Origin: Bradyrhizobium sp. CCBAU 051011
Lineage (GTDB): Bacteria > Pseudomonadota > Alphaproteobacteria > Rhizobiales > Xanthobacteraceae
Assembly: GCF_009930815.1 (NCBI RefSeq)
Contig: NZ_CP022222.1
Coordinates: 4,754,501-4,818,500, forward strand
Direction of reading: 5' to 3'
DNA: 64,000 bases
Numbering within the stretch: position 1 is the first letter of the stretch; every line of letters starts with the position of its first letter. The notes under the pieces were generated by a model. The model ran no database searches and had not been told where the DNA came from. It worked only from the letters and a program-made list of their open reading frames with translations. This document shows, piece by piece, positions 1 through 8,234 of the stretch. The position numbers were made by a program, and so were the translations under genes.

Positions 1-1
1 A

Positions 2-58
2 GGCAAGACGGACTACTATGCCAAACTCACGAGTAACTCGAACGCAGTCCATCCTTGA
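2..58 (+). CDS. Possible 3' end of an upstream gene (partial)
   Basis: An open frame enters from the left edge and runs 18 codons to a TGA at 56-58. The end reads GKTDYYAKLTSNSNAVHP. It would be convergent with otnC, whose stop lies 17 bases further on, which is a plausible gene ending. The peptide is too short to assign a family, and it may be a chance open frame. Confidence 0.25.
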   Translation, partial: GKTDYYAKLTSNSNAVHP

Positions 59-74
59 CCTCTAGGGAGTCCGC

Positions 75-740
75 TTATTTGTGATTGTGTGAATGCTCCG
101 GCAGCACCAGCCCAAACACCTTGGTCAAATCCATCACTTGCTCCGGCGACAGATACCGCGGATTCAGCCCGCGCAGCAGCAGATAGAGTTTCGCCGTCTC
201 TTCCAGTTCCTCAATCGCGTAAACGGCCGCCTCCAGCGTGTCGCCGGACACCACCGGCCCATGATTGGCTAGCAGCACGGACGAGTATTTGCCGGCCAGC
301 CCCTTGATGGCGTCGGCTACTGCCCGGTCGCCGGGTCGATAATAGGGCACAAGCGCGGTCTGTCCGCATTTCATCAGATAATAGGGCGTCATCGGCGGCA
401 GCGCGGCGTGGGGGTCGATCTCGGGCAGCATCGACAACGCCACCGAGTGGGTCGAATGCAGATGCACCACAGCGCGTGCGGCGCTGCGGGTCTGGTAGAG
501 CGCGGTGTGCAGCGGCACTTCCTTGGTCGGCGCATCGCCGGAAACCAGCTTTCCGTCGGGCCCAAGCCGCGACATCCGCGCCGGGTCGAGCGACCCGAGC
601 GAGGCATTGGTGGGCGTCACCAGCCAGCCGCCATCGTCGAGTTTCACGCTGATGTTGCCCGAGGAGCCCGGCGTCAGCCCGCGCTCGAACAGCGAACGGC
701 CGAGGCGGCAGATTTCCTCGCGTAACTTGGTTTCGCTCAT
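75..740 (-). CDS. otnC: 3-oxo-tetronate 4-phosphate decarboxylase (class II aldolase family)
   Basis: This 221-residue protein belongs to the aldolase class II/adducin family, cytoplasmic and zinc dependent. Expected zinc histidines are His93 and His95 (motif VVHLHSTHS) and His160 (ANHG). The catalytic acid is Glu74 in PTKEVPLH. GSSGNIS near residue 25 is the phosphate-binding loop. In the known tetronate pathway OtnC decarboxylates 3-oxo-tetronate 4-phosphate to dihydroxyacetone phosphate. Class II aldolases are hard to tell apart by sequence alone, but divergent adjacency to ltnD, otnI and otnK makes this the natural reading. The ATG at 740 leaves 108 bp to the ltnD start, so the space is a shared control region. 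Confidence 0.85.
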   Translation of the reverse strand: MSETKLREEICRLGRSLFERGLTPGSSGNISVKLDDGGWLVTPTNASLGSLDPARMSRLGPDGKLVSGDAPTKEVPLHTALYQTRSAARAVVHLHSTHSVALSMLPEIDPHAALPPMTPYYLMKCGQTALVPYYRPGDRAVADAIKGLAGKYSSVLLANHGPVVSGDTLEAAVYAIEELEETAKLYLLLRGLNPRYLSPEQVMDLTKVFGLVLPEHSHNHK

Positions 741-783
741 GTCAGTATTCCGGCGTCATCCCTTTTTTATCTTGTCCCACGCT

Positions 784-799
784 TTGGCAGCGCGGCCAA
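784..799. promoter_or_regulatory. Inverted repeat in the otnC/ltnD divergent promoter region
   Basis: TTGGC (784-788) and GCCAA (795-799) form a 5-bp inverted repeat with a 6-bp spacer, midway between the otnC and ltnD starts. Such a dyad could bind a repressor controlling both sides. No regulator gene is visible beside the cluster within the window, so the assignment is tentative. Confidence 0.3.
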
Positions 800-848
800 G
801 CCGTGATACCCAGAGGCAAAGCCGCAAGAAAGCTCGAGGAACCGCCGC

Positions 849-1763
849 ATGCCAGAATCCGCCAAACCAAGTGTCACCGTCATCGGGCTGGGTTCGATGG
901 GCTATGGCATGGCGACATCGCTGCGCCGCGCCGGGCTCGAAGTGACCGGCTGCGACGTCTCGGCGGATACCGTGGGGCGGTTCGTGGCCGACGGCGGCAA
1001 GGGCGCCGGCACGCCGGCGGAAGCCGCGAAATCGGCCGATATAGTCGTCAGCGTCGTCGTCAACGCCGCCCAGACCGAGACCATTTTGTTTGGCGCGAAT
1101 GGCGTCGCGGAAACGCTGGCGAAAGGCGCGGTATTCATTTCCTCCGCCACGATGGATCCCGACGTCGCACGGGGGCTCGCCAAACAGTTGGAAGCGACCG
1201 GCCGTCACTACCTCGACGCGCCGATTTCTGGTGGCGCGCAGCGCGCGGCGCAGGGCGAACTCACCATTCTGGCGTCGGGCAGTCCGACCGCCTTCGCCAA
1301 GGCACGCCCGGCGCTGGATGCGATGGCGGCAAAACTCTACGAACTCGGCGACGACGCCGGTCAAGGCGCCGCCTTCAAGATGATCAACCAGTTGCTCGCC
1401 GGCGTGCATATCGCCGCCGCCTCGGAGGCGATCGCGTTCGCCGCCAAGCAGGGGCTTGATATCCGTAAGGTCTATGAGGTGATCACGGCGTCCGCCGGCA
1501 ATTCCTGGATGTTCGAGAACCGCATGCCGCATGTGCTCGATGGCGATTATGCGCCGCGCAGCGCGGTGGATATTTTCGTGAAAGACCTCGGCATCATCCA
1601 GGATATGGCGCGCTCGCAGAAATTCCCGGTGCCGGTTTCCGCCGCAGCCTTGCAGATGTTCCTGATGACGTCGGCCGCCGGCATGGGCCGCGACGACGAT
1701 GCTTCAGTGGCGCGGATGTACGCGAAGGTCACCGGCACGCATCTGCCGGGCGAGCCGAAATAG
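849..1763 (+). CDS. ltnD: L-threonate/tetronate dehydrogenase (beta-hydroxyacid dehydrogenase family)
   Basis: A 304-residue NAD(P)-dependent dehydrogenase of the 3-hydroxyisobutyrate dehydrogenase type. The dinucleotide loop GLGSMG is at 13-18, the substrate-binding signature DAPISGG at 123-129, and the catalytic lysine at 177 with Asn180 (FKMIN). The all-helical C-terminal domain follows. LtnD oxidises a four-carbon sugar acid (L-threonate in characterised systems) to the 2-oxo-tetronate, the first step of the route completed by otnI, otnK and otnC next to it. Substrate stereochemistry cannot be read from sequence. The gene starts at ATG 849 and lies 23 bp upstream of otnI, so the two are probably co-transcribed. 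Confidence 0.85.
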   Translation: MPESAKPSVTVIGLGSMGYGMATSLRRAGLEVTGCDVSADTVGRFVADGGKGAGTPAEAAKSADIVVSVVVNAAQTETILFGANGVAETLAKGAVFISSATMDPDVARGLAKQLEATGRHYLDAPISGGAQRAAQGELTILASGSPTAFAKARPALDAMAAKLYELGDDAGQGAAFKMINQLLAGVHIAAASEAIAFAAKQGLDIRKVYEVITASAGNSWMFENRMPHVLDGDYAPRSAVDIFVKDLGIIQDMARSQKFPVPVSAAALQMFLMTSAAGMGRDDDASVARMYAKVTGTHLPGEPK

Positions 1764-1786
1764 CAAGATCAAGAAGGGGACGCTCG

Positions 1787-2569
1787 ATGCCGCGTTTTGC
1801 CGCCAATCTCTCCATGATGTTCACCGAAGTTCCATTCCTCGATCGCTTCGACGCTGCGGCGAAAGCCGGCTTCACCGCGGTCGAATACCTGTTTCCCTAC
1901 GATCATCCGGCGGAGGCCGTGGGCGATCGCCTGAAAAAGAACGGCCTGACGCAAGCGCTGTTCAATCTGCCGCCGGGCAATTGGGACGCCGGCGAAAAAG
2001 GTTTTGCTGCGCTACCGGAGCGTTTCGACGATCTCAAGCGAAGCCTTGAGACGGCGCTTCCTTACGCGAAGGCGACCGGCGTCAGGCGTCTGCATCTGAT
2101 GGCAGGTATCGCCAACCGAAGCGAATCGAAAGCCGTAGAGCAGTTCTATAAGTCGGTGACGTGGGCCGCGGAATTCTTTGCGCCCCACAGCCTCGACGTC
2201 GTGATCGAGCCGATCAATGCCCGCAACGTGCCGGGCTACTTTCTCAACGACTTTACTTTTGCTCGCGACCTGATCACGGAGCTGAAGATCGCGAACCTGA
2301 AACTGCAGTTCGACATCTATCATTGCCAGATCATCCACGGCGACGTCACCATGCGGCTGCGCGAAATGATGCCGATCACCGGCCATGTCCAGATCGCCAG
2401 CATTCCCTCGCGCAACGAGCCAGACGGCGAAGAGCTGAACTATCCGTTCCTGTTCACCGAACTCGACCGTCTCGGCTATGGCGGCTTCGTCGGCTGCGAA
2501 TACAACCCGCGCGGCAAGACCGTCGATGGTCTCGGCTGGTTCAAGCCCTATGCCGGAGCAAAATCGTGA
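1787..2569 (+). CDS. otnI: 2-oxo-tetronate isomerase (hydroxypyruvate isomerase family)
   Basis: A 260-residue TIM-barrel protein of the xylose isomerase-like/AP endonuclease 2 superfamily. Likely metal ligands are Glu141 (VVIEPIN), Asp176 (LQFDIYHC), Gln202 (GHVQIAS) and Glu238 (VGCEYNPRG), as in hydroxypyruvate isomerases. In the tetronate pathway it converts 2-oxo-tetronate to 3-oxo-tetronate. The stop overlaps the GTG start of otnK (TGA 2567-2569 inside GTG at 2566-2568), which suggests translational coupling. By itself the sequence could also be a hydroxypyruvate isomerase; the flanking kinase and dehydrogenase decide. Confidence 0.85.
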   Translation: MPRFAANLSMMFTEVPFLDRFDAAAKAGFTAVEYLFPYDHPAEAVGDRLKKNGLTQALFNLPPGNWDAGEKGFAALPERFDDLKRSLETALPYAKATGVRRLHLMAGIANRSESKAVEQFYKSVTWAAEFFAPHSLDVVIEPINARNVPGYFLNDFTFARDLITELKIANLKLQFDIYHCQIIHGDVTMRLREMMPITGHVQIASIPSRNEPDGEELNYPFLFTELDRLGYGGFVGCEYNPRGKTVDGLGWFKPYAGAKS

Positions 2570-3843
2570 AACTGTCTCTGGGCTGCATCGCCGACGACTA
2601 CACCGGCGCCTCCGATCTCGCCAACACGCTCACCCGTCAGGGCCTGCGCACGGTGCAGACCATCGGCGTGCCGCCGGACGATCTGGCGCTGCCCGAGGTC
2701 GACGCGGTCGTGGTCTCGCTCAAGAGCCGCTCGATCGAGGCTGATGTCGCAGTAGACCGTTCGCGCGCCGCGGAAAAATGGCTGCGCGGCCGCGGCGCCG
2801 GCCATGTGCTGTTCAAGATCTGCTCGACCTTCGATTCCACAGACGCCGGCAATATCGGCCCTGTCATGGACGCGCTGCGCACGGATTCCGGCGATGCGAT
2901 CGTGTTGGTGACGCCGGCCTTTCCGGAGACCGGACGCACCGTCTATCAGGGTAACCTGTTCGTCGGTTCCGTGCCGCTGAACGAAAGCCCGCTGAAGGAC
3001 CATCCACTCAACCCGATGCACGATTCCAATCTGGTGCGGGTGCTGGCGCGGCAGAGCAAGACCAAGGTCGGCCTGGTCGATCTCGCCACGCTGTCGCGCG
3101 GCGCGGAGCCGGTTCGCGGGCGTCTCGCCGATTTGGCGGGCAAGGGGATTGGCGCGGCCATCATCGACGCAGTCTTTGATCGCGATCTGGAAACGATCGG
3201 CGCCGTCGCGCTGGATCACCGCTTGTCGGTAGGTGCATCCGGCATTGGCCTCGGCCTCGCCCGGGCGCTGGTTGCCTCCGGCAAGGTCAAGGCGGCTGCC
3301 GCGGGCGCGGTATCAGGCGCGCCGGTCGGCGGACCGGCGGCGTGCCTTGCGGGGAGCTGCTCGCAGGCGACGCTGGCGCAGATTGCCAACGCTGAAAAGA
3401 CGATGCCCGTCCTGCATCTCGATCCCGAGCAGATCATCGCCGGCCCCGCCGAAGCCCGCCGCGCGCTGGCCTGGGCGAGCGACCGAATCACTGACGGCCC
3501 GATCCTGATCGCCAGCAGCTCGACGCCGGATCAGGTTTCAGCTCTGCAATCCCGGCATGGCCGCGATGCAGCCGGGCATGCCATCGAGCAGGCGATGGCC
3601 GATATCGCCGAAGGCCTGGTGCGCTCAGGCGTGCGGCGCCTGGTGGTCGCCGGTGGTGAAACCTCAGGCGCCGTGGTCGATCGCCTGCGCATTCCCGGCT
3701 TCCTCGTAGGCGAAGAAATCGCTGCAGGAGTGCCGGTTTTAAGCGCCGTTGGCACCGACAGGGGCGGAATGTTGCTTGCCCTCAAGTCGGGCAATTTCGG
3801 CGGGCCCGCGTTTTTTTCCGATGCGCTGAACCTGATGCGCTGA
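2566..3843 (+). CDS. otnK: 3-oxo-tetronate kinase (DUF1537/OtnK family)
   Basis: A 425-residue four-carbon acid sugar kinase. The N-terminal substrate-binding domain opens with the family signature ADDYTGASD at 9-17, and the C-terminal nucleotide-binding domain has the glycine-rich VVAGGETSGAVV. It phosphorylates 3-oxo-tetronate at C4, giving the OtnC substrate. The frame is open upstream to about 2161, inside otnI. I chose GTG 2566 because family homology begins at once (KLSLGCIADDYTG), the length matches the family, and the codon overlaps the otnI stop. This is the last gene of the ltnD-otnI-otnK unit. Confidence 0.88.
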   Translation: MKLSLGCIADDYTGASDLANTLTRQGLRTVQTIGVPPDDLALPEVDAVVVSLKSRSIEADVAVDRSRAAEKWLRGRGAGHVLFKICSTFDSTDAGNIGPVMDALRTDSGDAIVLVTPAFPETGRTVYQGNLFVGSVPLNESPLKDHPLNPMHDSNLVRVLARQSKTKVGLVDLATLSRGAEPVRGRLADLAGKGIGAAIIDAVFDRDLETIGAVALDHRLSVGASGIGLGLARALVASGKVKAAAAGAVSGAPVGGPAACLAGSCSQATLAQIANAEKTMPVLHLDPEQIIAGPAEARRALAWASDRITDGPILIASSSTPDQVSALQSRHGRDAAGHAIEQAMADIAEGLVRSGVRRLVVAGGETSGAVVDRLRIPGFLVGEEIAAGVPVLSAVGTDRGGMLLALKSGNFGGPAFFSDALNLMR

Positions 3844-3896
3844 CCGCTTCGCCAGCGTTCATTGCCCGGCAGGGTCCGCCGGCGTCGGTATCTCTT

Positions 3897-3912
3897 GTCA
3901 ACGCGCGTTAAC
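3897..3912. promoter_or_regulatory. Near-perfect 16-bp palindrome upstream of the first chemoreceptor
   Basis: GTCAACGCGCGTTAAC is self-complementary except at positions 3 and 14. It lies 105 bp before the ATG at 4018 and after the otnK stop, so it could be an operator for the receptor array or part of a termination structure. No T-tract follows. Confidence 0.3.
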
Positions 3913-4017
3913 TCAACCTGAGGACGCATCGGGTTTGATGTGCGCAAGGCGTCCCCCGTGTTCCCGCCTTGCCGCCATCCGGCGTGCTCCCCGCGCGCAA
4001 AACCAAGAGATTCAGCC

Positions 4018-5709
4018 ATGCTTGCCAGGTATTCCATCCGCACCAAGATCATCGCCGTGGTGGCGTTCCTGCTCGTCGCGATGATGGGCATGGGTCTGCT
4101 CGCTGTCCGCAACATGCGGGCCATCAATGCCAACACGGTCGACATCGCAACCAGCTGGCTGCCGAGCATCCGCGTGCTGGGCGACCTGCGCGCCGGCGTC
4201 ATCACCTATCGCAACGTGATCCGCGAACACATGCTGTCCGAGACGCTGGAAGAAAAACTGGCGACGGAAAAGACGCTGGCTGCCGTCATCGAGGCCAACA
4301 ACAAGATCCGCGCAGCCTATGAGCCCCTGATTATGTCGGCGGAAGAGCGCACGCTGTATAATGAGTGGGCGCAGCTCTGGGACAAATACCGCAGAGGCAC
4401 CCAGGAAGTCATGGAGCTGTCCCGCAATGCGGTCGGCCAGATTCCCACCGAGGCCAACGACCTGAATGCAACAACCGTGAACAAGATCGGGCTTCAGGCC
4501 GATGCCGTTCTGAAGAAGAGTATCGACCTCAACAACGCGGGCAGCGACAAGGCGGCACAGGAAGCGGCCGACAGCTATGCTTCCGCCTTGATCATGCTGG
4601 CCGCGATCCTCTGCGCCGCCGTGCTCATCGGCATCGCCGTCAGCTATTACCTGGTTCGCGACGTATCGAGCGGCATCGCTTCCATCGTCATGCCGATGCA
4701 GGCGCTGGGCAATGGAGATCTGAGCGCCGACGTGCCGCATCAGGGCGAGAAGACCGAAATCGGTGCGATGGCCGACACCTTGCAGGTGTTCAAGCAAGCG
4801 CTGATCGCCAAGAAGACCGCCGACGAGGCCGCTGCCGCCGACGCCGAAGCCAAGATCGAGCGTGGCCGGCGGGTCGACAGCATTACCCGCAATTTCGAAA
4901 GCGTGATCGGAGAGATCGTGCAGACGGTATCATCGGCGTCAACACAGCTCGAGGCGTCCGCCGGCACGCTGTCTGCGACCGCCGAGCGGTCGCAGACGCT
5001 GACATCGACCGTAGCTTCAGCCTCCGGAGAAGCCTCCGCCAACGTGCAGTCGGTGGCGTCGGCGACCGAGGAGCTTTCTTCCTCGGTGACCGAGATCGGC
5101 CGTCAGGTGCAGGAATCGGCGCGGATGGCGACGGACGCGGTCGGCCAGGCCCGCGTTACCAACGACCGGGTCAGCGAATTGTCCAAGGCAGCGGGCCGGA
5201 TCGGCGACGTGGTCGAACTCATCAACACCATCGCCGGTCAGACCAATTTGCTCGCGCTCAACGCCACCATCGAGGCGGCGCGCGCCGGCGATGCCGGCCG
5301 CGGCTTTGCGGTCGTGGCGTCGGAAGTCAAGGCGCTCGCCGAACAGACGGCAAAGGCCACCGGCGAAATCAGCCAGCAGATTACCGGCATTCAGGGCGCG
5401 ACCCAGGAGTCCGTGAGCGCGATCAAGGAAATCAGCGGCACCATCGAAAGGCTGGCGGAGATCTCCTCGGCGATCGCGGCCGCCGTGGAAGAACAGGGCG
5501 CCGCGACCCAGGAAATCTCCCGCAACGTGCAACAGGCGGCGCGGGGCACCCAGCAGGTTTCCAGCAATATCACCGATGTGCAGCGCGGCGCCAGCGAGAC
5601 CGGCGCAGCCTCGTCCCAGGTGCTCTCGGCGGCGCAGTCGCTGTCGGGCGATAGCAACCGTCTCCGGCTCGAGGTCGGCAAGTTTCTGGAGTCGGTCCGG
5701 GCAGCCTGA
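4018..5709 (+). CDS. Methyl-accepting chemotaxis protein 1 of 5 (four-helix-bundle type sensor)
   Basis: A 563-residue transmembrane chemoreceptor. TM1 spans about 10-30. A mostly helical periplasmic region (35-185), consistent with a four-helix-bundle ligand-binding domain, is followed by TM2 (about 190-212), a HAMP linker (to about 265) and the cytoplasmic signalling hairpin. The tip, starting [20 protein letters not shown], covers 400-444 and contacts CheW and CheA. The C-terminus is KFLESVRAA, with no aromatic pentapeptide tether for CheR/CheB. ATG 4018 was preferred to in-frame starts further upstream because TM1 begins directly after it. A hairpin terminator follows. The ligand is unknown. 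Confidence 0.9.
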   Translation: MLARYSIRTKIIAVVAFLLVAMMGMGLLAVRNMRAINANTVDIATSWLPSIRVLGDLRAGVITYRNVIREHMLSETLEEKLATEKTLAAVIEANNKIRAAYEPLIMSAEERTLYNEWAQLWDKYRRGTQEVMELSRNAVGQIPTEANDLNATTVNKIGLQADAVLKKSIDLNNAGSDKAAQEAADSYASALIMLAAILCAAVLIGIAVSYYLVRDVSSGIASIVMPMQALGNGDLSADVPHQGEKTEIGAMADTLQVFKQALIAKKTADEAAAADAEAKIERGRRVDSITRNFESVIGEIVQTVSSASTQLEASAGTLSATAERSQTLTSTVASASGEASANVQSVASATEELSSSVTEIGRQVQESARMATDAVGQARVTNDRVSELSKAAGRIGDVVELINTIAGQTNLLALNATIEAARAGDAGRGFAVVASEVKALAEQTAKATGEISQQITGIQGATQESVSAIKEISGTIERLAEISSAIAAAVEEQGAATQEISRNVQQAARGTQQVSSNITDVQRGASETGAASSQVLSAAQSLSGDSNRLRLEVGKFLESVRAA

Positions 5710-5732
5710 CAACCGGCCGGCGGCAGACGAAG

Positions 5733-5765
5733 GGCCTGGCTCCCGGCAAGGGGGCCGGGCCTTTT
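5733..5765 (+). terminator. Rho-independent terminator after chemoreceptor 1
   Basis: A 12-bp stem (GGCCTGGCTCCC with GGGGGCCGGGCC, two G-U pairs) closes on the loop GGCAA and is followed by TTTT. It starts 23 bp after the stop codon, so receptor 2 probably has its own promoter. Confidence 0.75.
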
Positions 5766-5954
5766 CGCGCAAGGCGCGAAGTCGGTGGCGTTGCAACCCA
5801 GCTGGACATTCCGTAGTTGCACGCAAGCGGAAATTAACCGGTCCCCGGTACGCTGCCCCGGCGTCTCCGGGATTCGCGCGCGAGGTTGCCGGTTCTTTTG
5901 CGCCGCAAATTCCGCCTCCGGAAAAATGCTTCAGAAGAATTTGGGGTCGTCGAC

Positions 5955-7985
5955 ATGATCAAGCTCAACCGTATCGGAAACAAACTGGGCTTGGCCGGGG
6001 CTGTCGGCGTCCTGCTGGCGATCGGCATGGTGGCCAACCAGATGGTCACCGAAACGAAAATCGAGGAAGCCGGCGATCGCGCAACCCGATCGCAGCAGGT
6101 GGCAAACAATGCGCTCGCCGCGCATATCGACCTGCGCAAGATTCAGCTTGACGCCGGCGACGTTCGAATGGCGAGAACGCCTGCGCAAGTCGAAAGGGCC
6201 CTTGCCGATCTGCAGCGCCACAAGGCGAGCGCGGTGAAGGAGCTGGAGGCTGCGCTGGCAACGGCCCAGCGGCCGGAAGCCAAGGAACAGCTCCAGAAGA
6301 CCAAGGCCTTGATGGAAGGTTTTGCCGCAGCGGTGGAAGATCTCGCGAAGGCGCAGACGACGCTGCTGGCGCAGATCGACAAGCGCTCGGTCATCTCTGA
6401 GGAGTGGAACAAGGCGGTCGATACCCAGATGAAGTTGCCGGCCATGCAAAAGCTGGACAACCGCCTCGAGATCGAGCGTTTGCTGTTTCAGGCCGATGGC
6501 AAGGTGAACGCGCTGCGAGCTGGTGCCTGGAAGCTCGGCGCCACCGGCGATGCCAATTTGGTCACGGAGATGGCAAAGACCGAAGCCTCGCTCAAGGACA
6601 TTTTCAACAAGCTGCGTGGCGAAGCCGATGACCGGGATCTGCTGGTTGTGGTCAGCAACCTTTCCTCGATCGTGAAGCGCTTCCTCGCCGCCAATGAGGA
6701 GGCCGTCAGGACCGAGCAGTCGAAGAGCGAAATCATCGCCAACCGCACCGTCAAGGCCGCTGCTGACGTCGCCGATCTGATGGAAGCGACGGTGGCTGGC
6801 GCGCAGAAGGATGCCAAGATCTCGAAGGATGAGGTCATGGCCGATACCGAGCGTGCCAACCAGATCAACCTGATCATGGCAATCGTCGTCGTCGCGTCGC
6901 TGATCGCCTCCGTGGTGTTCTCCTTCCTCGGCGTCGCCCGTCCGATGACGCGCCTGAACGGTGCGCTGGGCGAGATGGCCGGCGGCAATCTCGACGTCGA
7001 AATTCCCGGCGCCGGCCGCGGCGACGAAATCGGCGACCTCGCCAAGACCGTGACCGTCATCCGCGAGAACGCCGAGCAGAAGGCGCGCGAGGAAGCCGAA
7101 GCCAAGGTCCAGCAGGACCTGGCCGCGGCGCAGCGGCGCAAGGCCGAAATGATCAAGCTCGCCGACGATTTCGAAGGCGCGATCGGTAACATCGTGGAGA
7201 CCGTGTCTTCGGCCTCGACCGACCTCGAAAACGCCGCCGGCACGCTGACGACGACCGCCGAACGCGCCCAGGAACTGACCACGATGGTGGCGGCGGCGTC
7301 CGAGGAAGCCTCAACCAATGTGCAGTCGGTGGCTTCCTCCACCGAAGAGATGGCGTCGTCGATCACCGAGATCGGCCGTCAGGTTCAGGAATCGGCGCGG
7401 ATGGCCAACGAGGCCGTCGATCAGGCCCGCACCACCAATAGCCGCGTCAGCGAATTGTCGAAGGCCGCTGCTCGCATCGGCGCGGTGGTCGAACTCATCA
7501 ACACCATCGCCGAGCAGACCAATCTGCTGGCGCTCAACGCCACCATCGAGGCGGCGCGCGCCGGCGACGCCGGTCGCGGTTTTGCTGTCGTGGCATCTGA
7601 GGTAAAGGCGTTGGCCGAGCAGACCTCGAAGGCGACCGGCGAGATTGGTCAGCAGATCAGCGGCATCCAGGCCGCGACGGAAGAGTCGGTCGGGGCAATC
7701 CAGGCGATCAGCTCTACCATCGAGAAGCTGTCGGAGATTTCCTCGACCATTGCAGCCGCCGTGGAAGAGCAGGGTGCCGCAACCCAGGAAATCTCCCGCA
7801 ACGTGCAGCAGGCCGCCCGAGGCACCCAGCAGGTCTCCGCCAACATCACCGACGTGCAGCGGGGCGCCGGCGAAACCGGTTCGGCCTCATCGCAGGTGCT
7901 CTCAGCCGCGCAGTCGCTGTCGTCCGACTCCGGCCGTCTCAAGCGCGAGGTCGGCAAATTCCTCGGCTCGGTGCGCGCCGCCTGA
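5955..7985 (+). CDS. Methyl-accepting chemotaxis protein 2 of 5 (long helical sensor)
   Basis: A 676-residue chemoreceptor, about 110 residues longer than its neighbours. TM1 is near 10-29. A periplasmic region of about 270 residues rich in Ala, Leu, Lys and Glu follows, then TM2 near 308-332 ([20 protein letters not shown]), HAMP, and a signalling domain nearly the same as in the other four receptors. The long, predicted all-helical sensor resembles the size of helical bimodular (HBM) domains that bind organic acids, but that is inference from length and composition. The ATG at 5955 directly precedes TM1; the frame is open further upstream without support. It ends KFLGSVRAA. Confidence 0.9.
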   Translation: MIKLNRIGNKLGLAGAVGVLLAIGMVANQMVTETKIEEAGDRATRSQQVANNALAAHIDLRKIQLDAGDVRMARTPAQVERALADLQRHKASAVKELEAALATAQRPEAKEQLQKTKALMEGFAAAVEDLAKAQTTLLAQIDKRSVISEEWNKAVDTQMKLPAMQKLDNRLEIERLLFQADGKVNALRAGAWKLGATGDANLVTEMAKTEASLKDIFNKLRGEADDRDLLVVVSNLSSIVKRFLAANEEAVRTEQSKSEIIANRTVKAAADVADLMEATVAGAQKDAKISKDEVMADTERANQINLIMAIVVVASLIASVVFSFLGVARPMTRLNGALGEMAGGNLDVEIPGAGRGDEIGDLAKTVTVIRENAEQKAREEAEAKVQQDLAAAQRRKAEMIKLADDFEGAIGNIVETVSSASTDLENAAGTLTTTAERAQELTTMVAAASEEASTNVQSVASSTEEMASSITEIGRQVQESARMANEAVDQARTTNSRVSELSKAAARIGAVVELINTIAEQTNLLALNATIEAARAGDAGRGFAVVASEVKALAEQTSKATGEIGQQISGIQAATEESVGAIQAISSTIEKLSEISSTIAAAVEEQGAATQEISRNVQQAARGTQQVSANITDVQRGAGETGSASSQVLSAAQSLSSDSGRLKREVGKFLGSVRAA

Positions 7986-8011
7986 TCCCTCCATCGTCAG
8001 GAAAATTCAAG

Positions 8012-8042
8012 GCCCGGCCCTCGCGGCCGGGCTTTTCTTTTC
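8012..8042 (+). terminator. Rho-independent terminator after chemoreceptor 2
   Basis: The stem GCCCGGCC/GGCCGGGC (8012-8019 with 8025-8032) has a 5-nt loop and is followed by TTTTCTTTTC. It lies about 30 bp after the stop codon of receptor 2. Confidence 0.85.
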
Positions 8043-8123
8043 GAGGGCGGGCGCCGGCTCGCTCAAACTTCTTCGTGTCGCCAGCAACAACCGGAACAAA
8101 TCGATATTGGCTTCGGTAATTGC

Positions 8124-8151
8124 GCTTGCAAGCTCCGTAAAGTTACGGAGC
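8124..8151. promoter_or_regulatory. Overlapping palindromes upstream of chemoreceptor 3
   Basis: GCTTGCAAGC (8124-8133) is a perfect 10-bp palindrome. It overlaps a second dyad, GCTCCGTAA-AG-TTACGGAGC (8132-8151), with 9-bp arms. AAAGTT and AACTTT flank the second arm as a further inverted pair. They sit 84-111 bp before the ATG at 8235, in a locally AT-richer stretch, where an operator would be expected. Confidence 0.5.
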
Positions 8152-8234
8152 GTCAACTTTACATTGGATAAAGAGCCGCCGCTTAAACCCTTTGTACAGG
8201 CTTTTTGAATGCCGCTGACAAAGAGGTCCCCCCG

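Noticed and set aside
2161..2565. N-terminal extension of otnK inside otnI
   Set aside because: The extension is Arg-rich shadow sequence; family homology begins exactly at GTG 2566.
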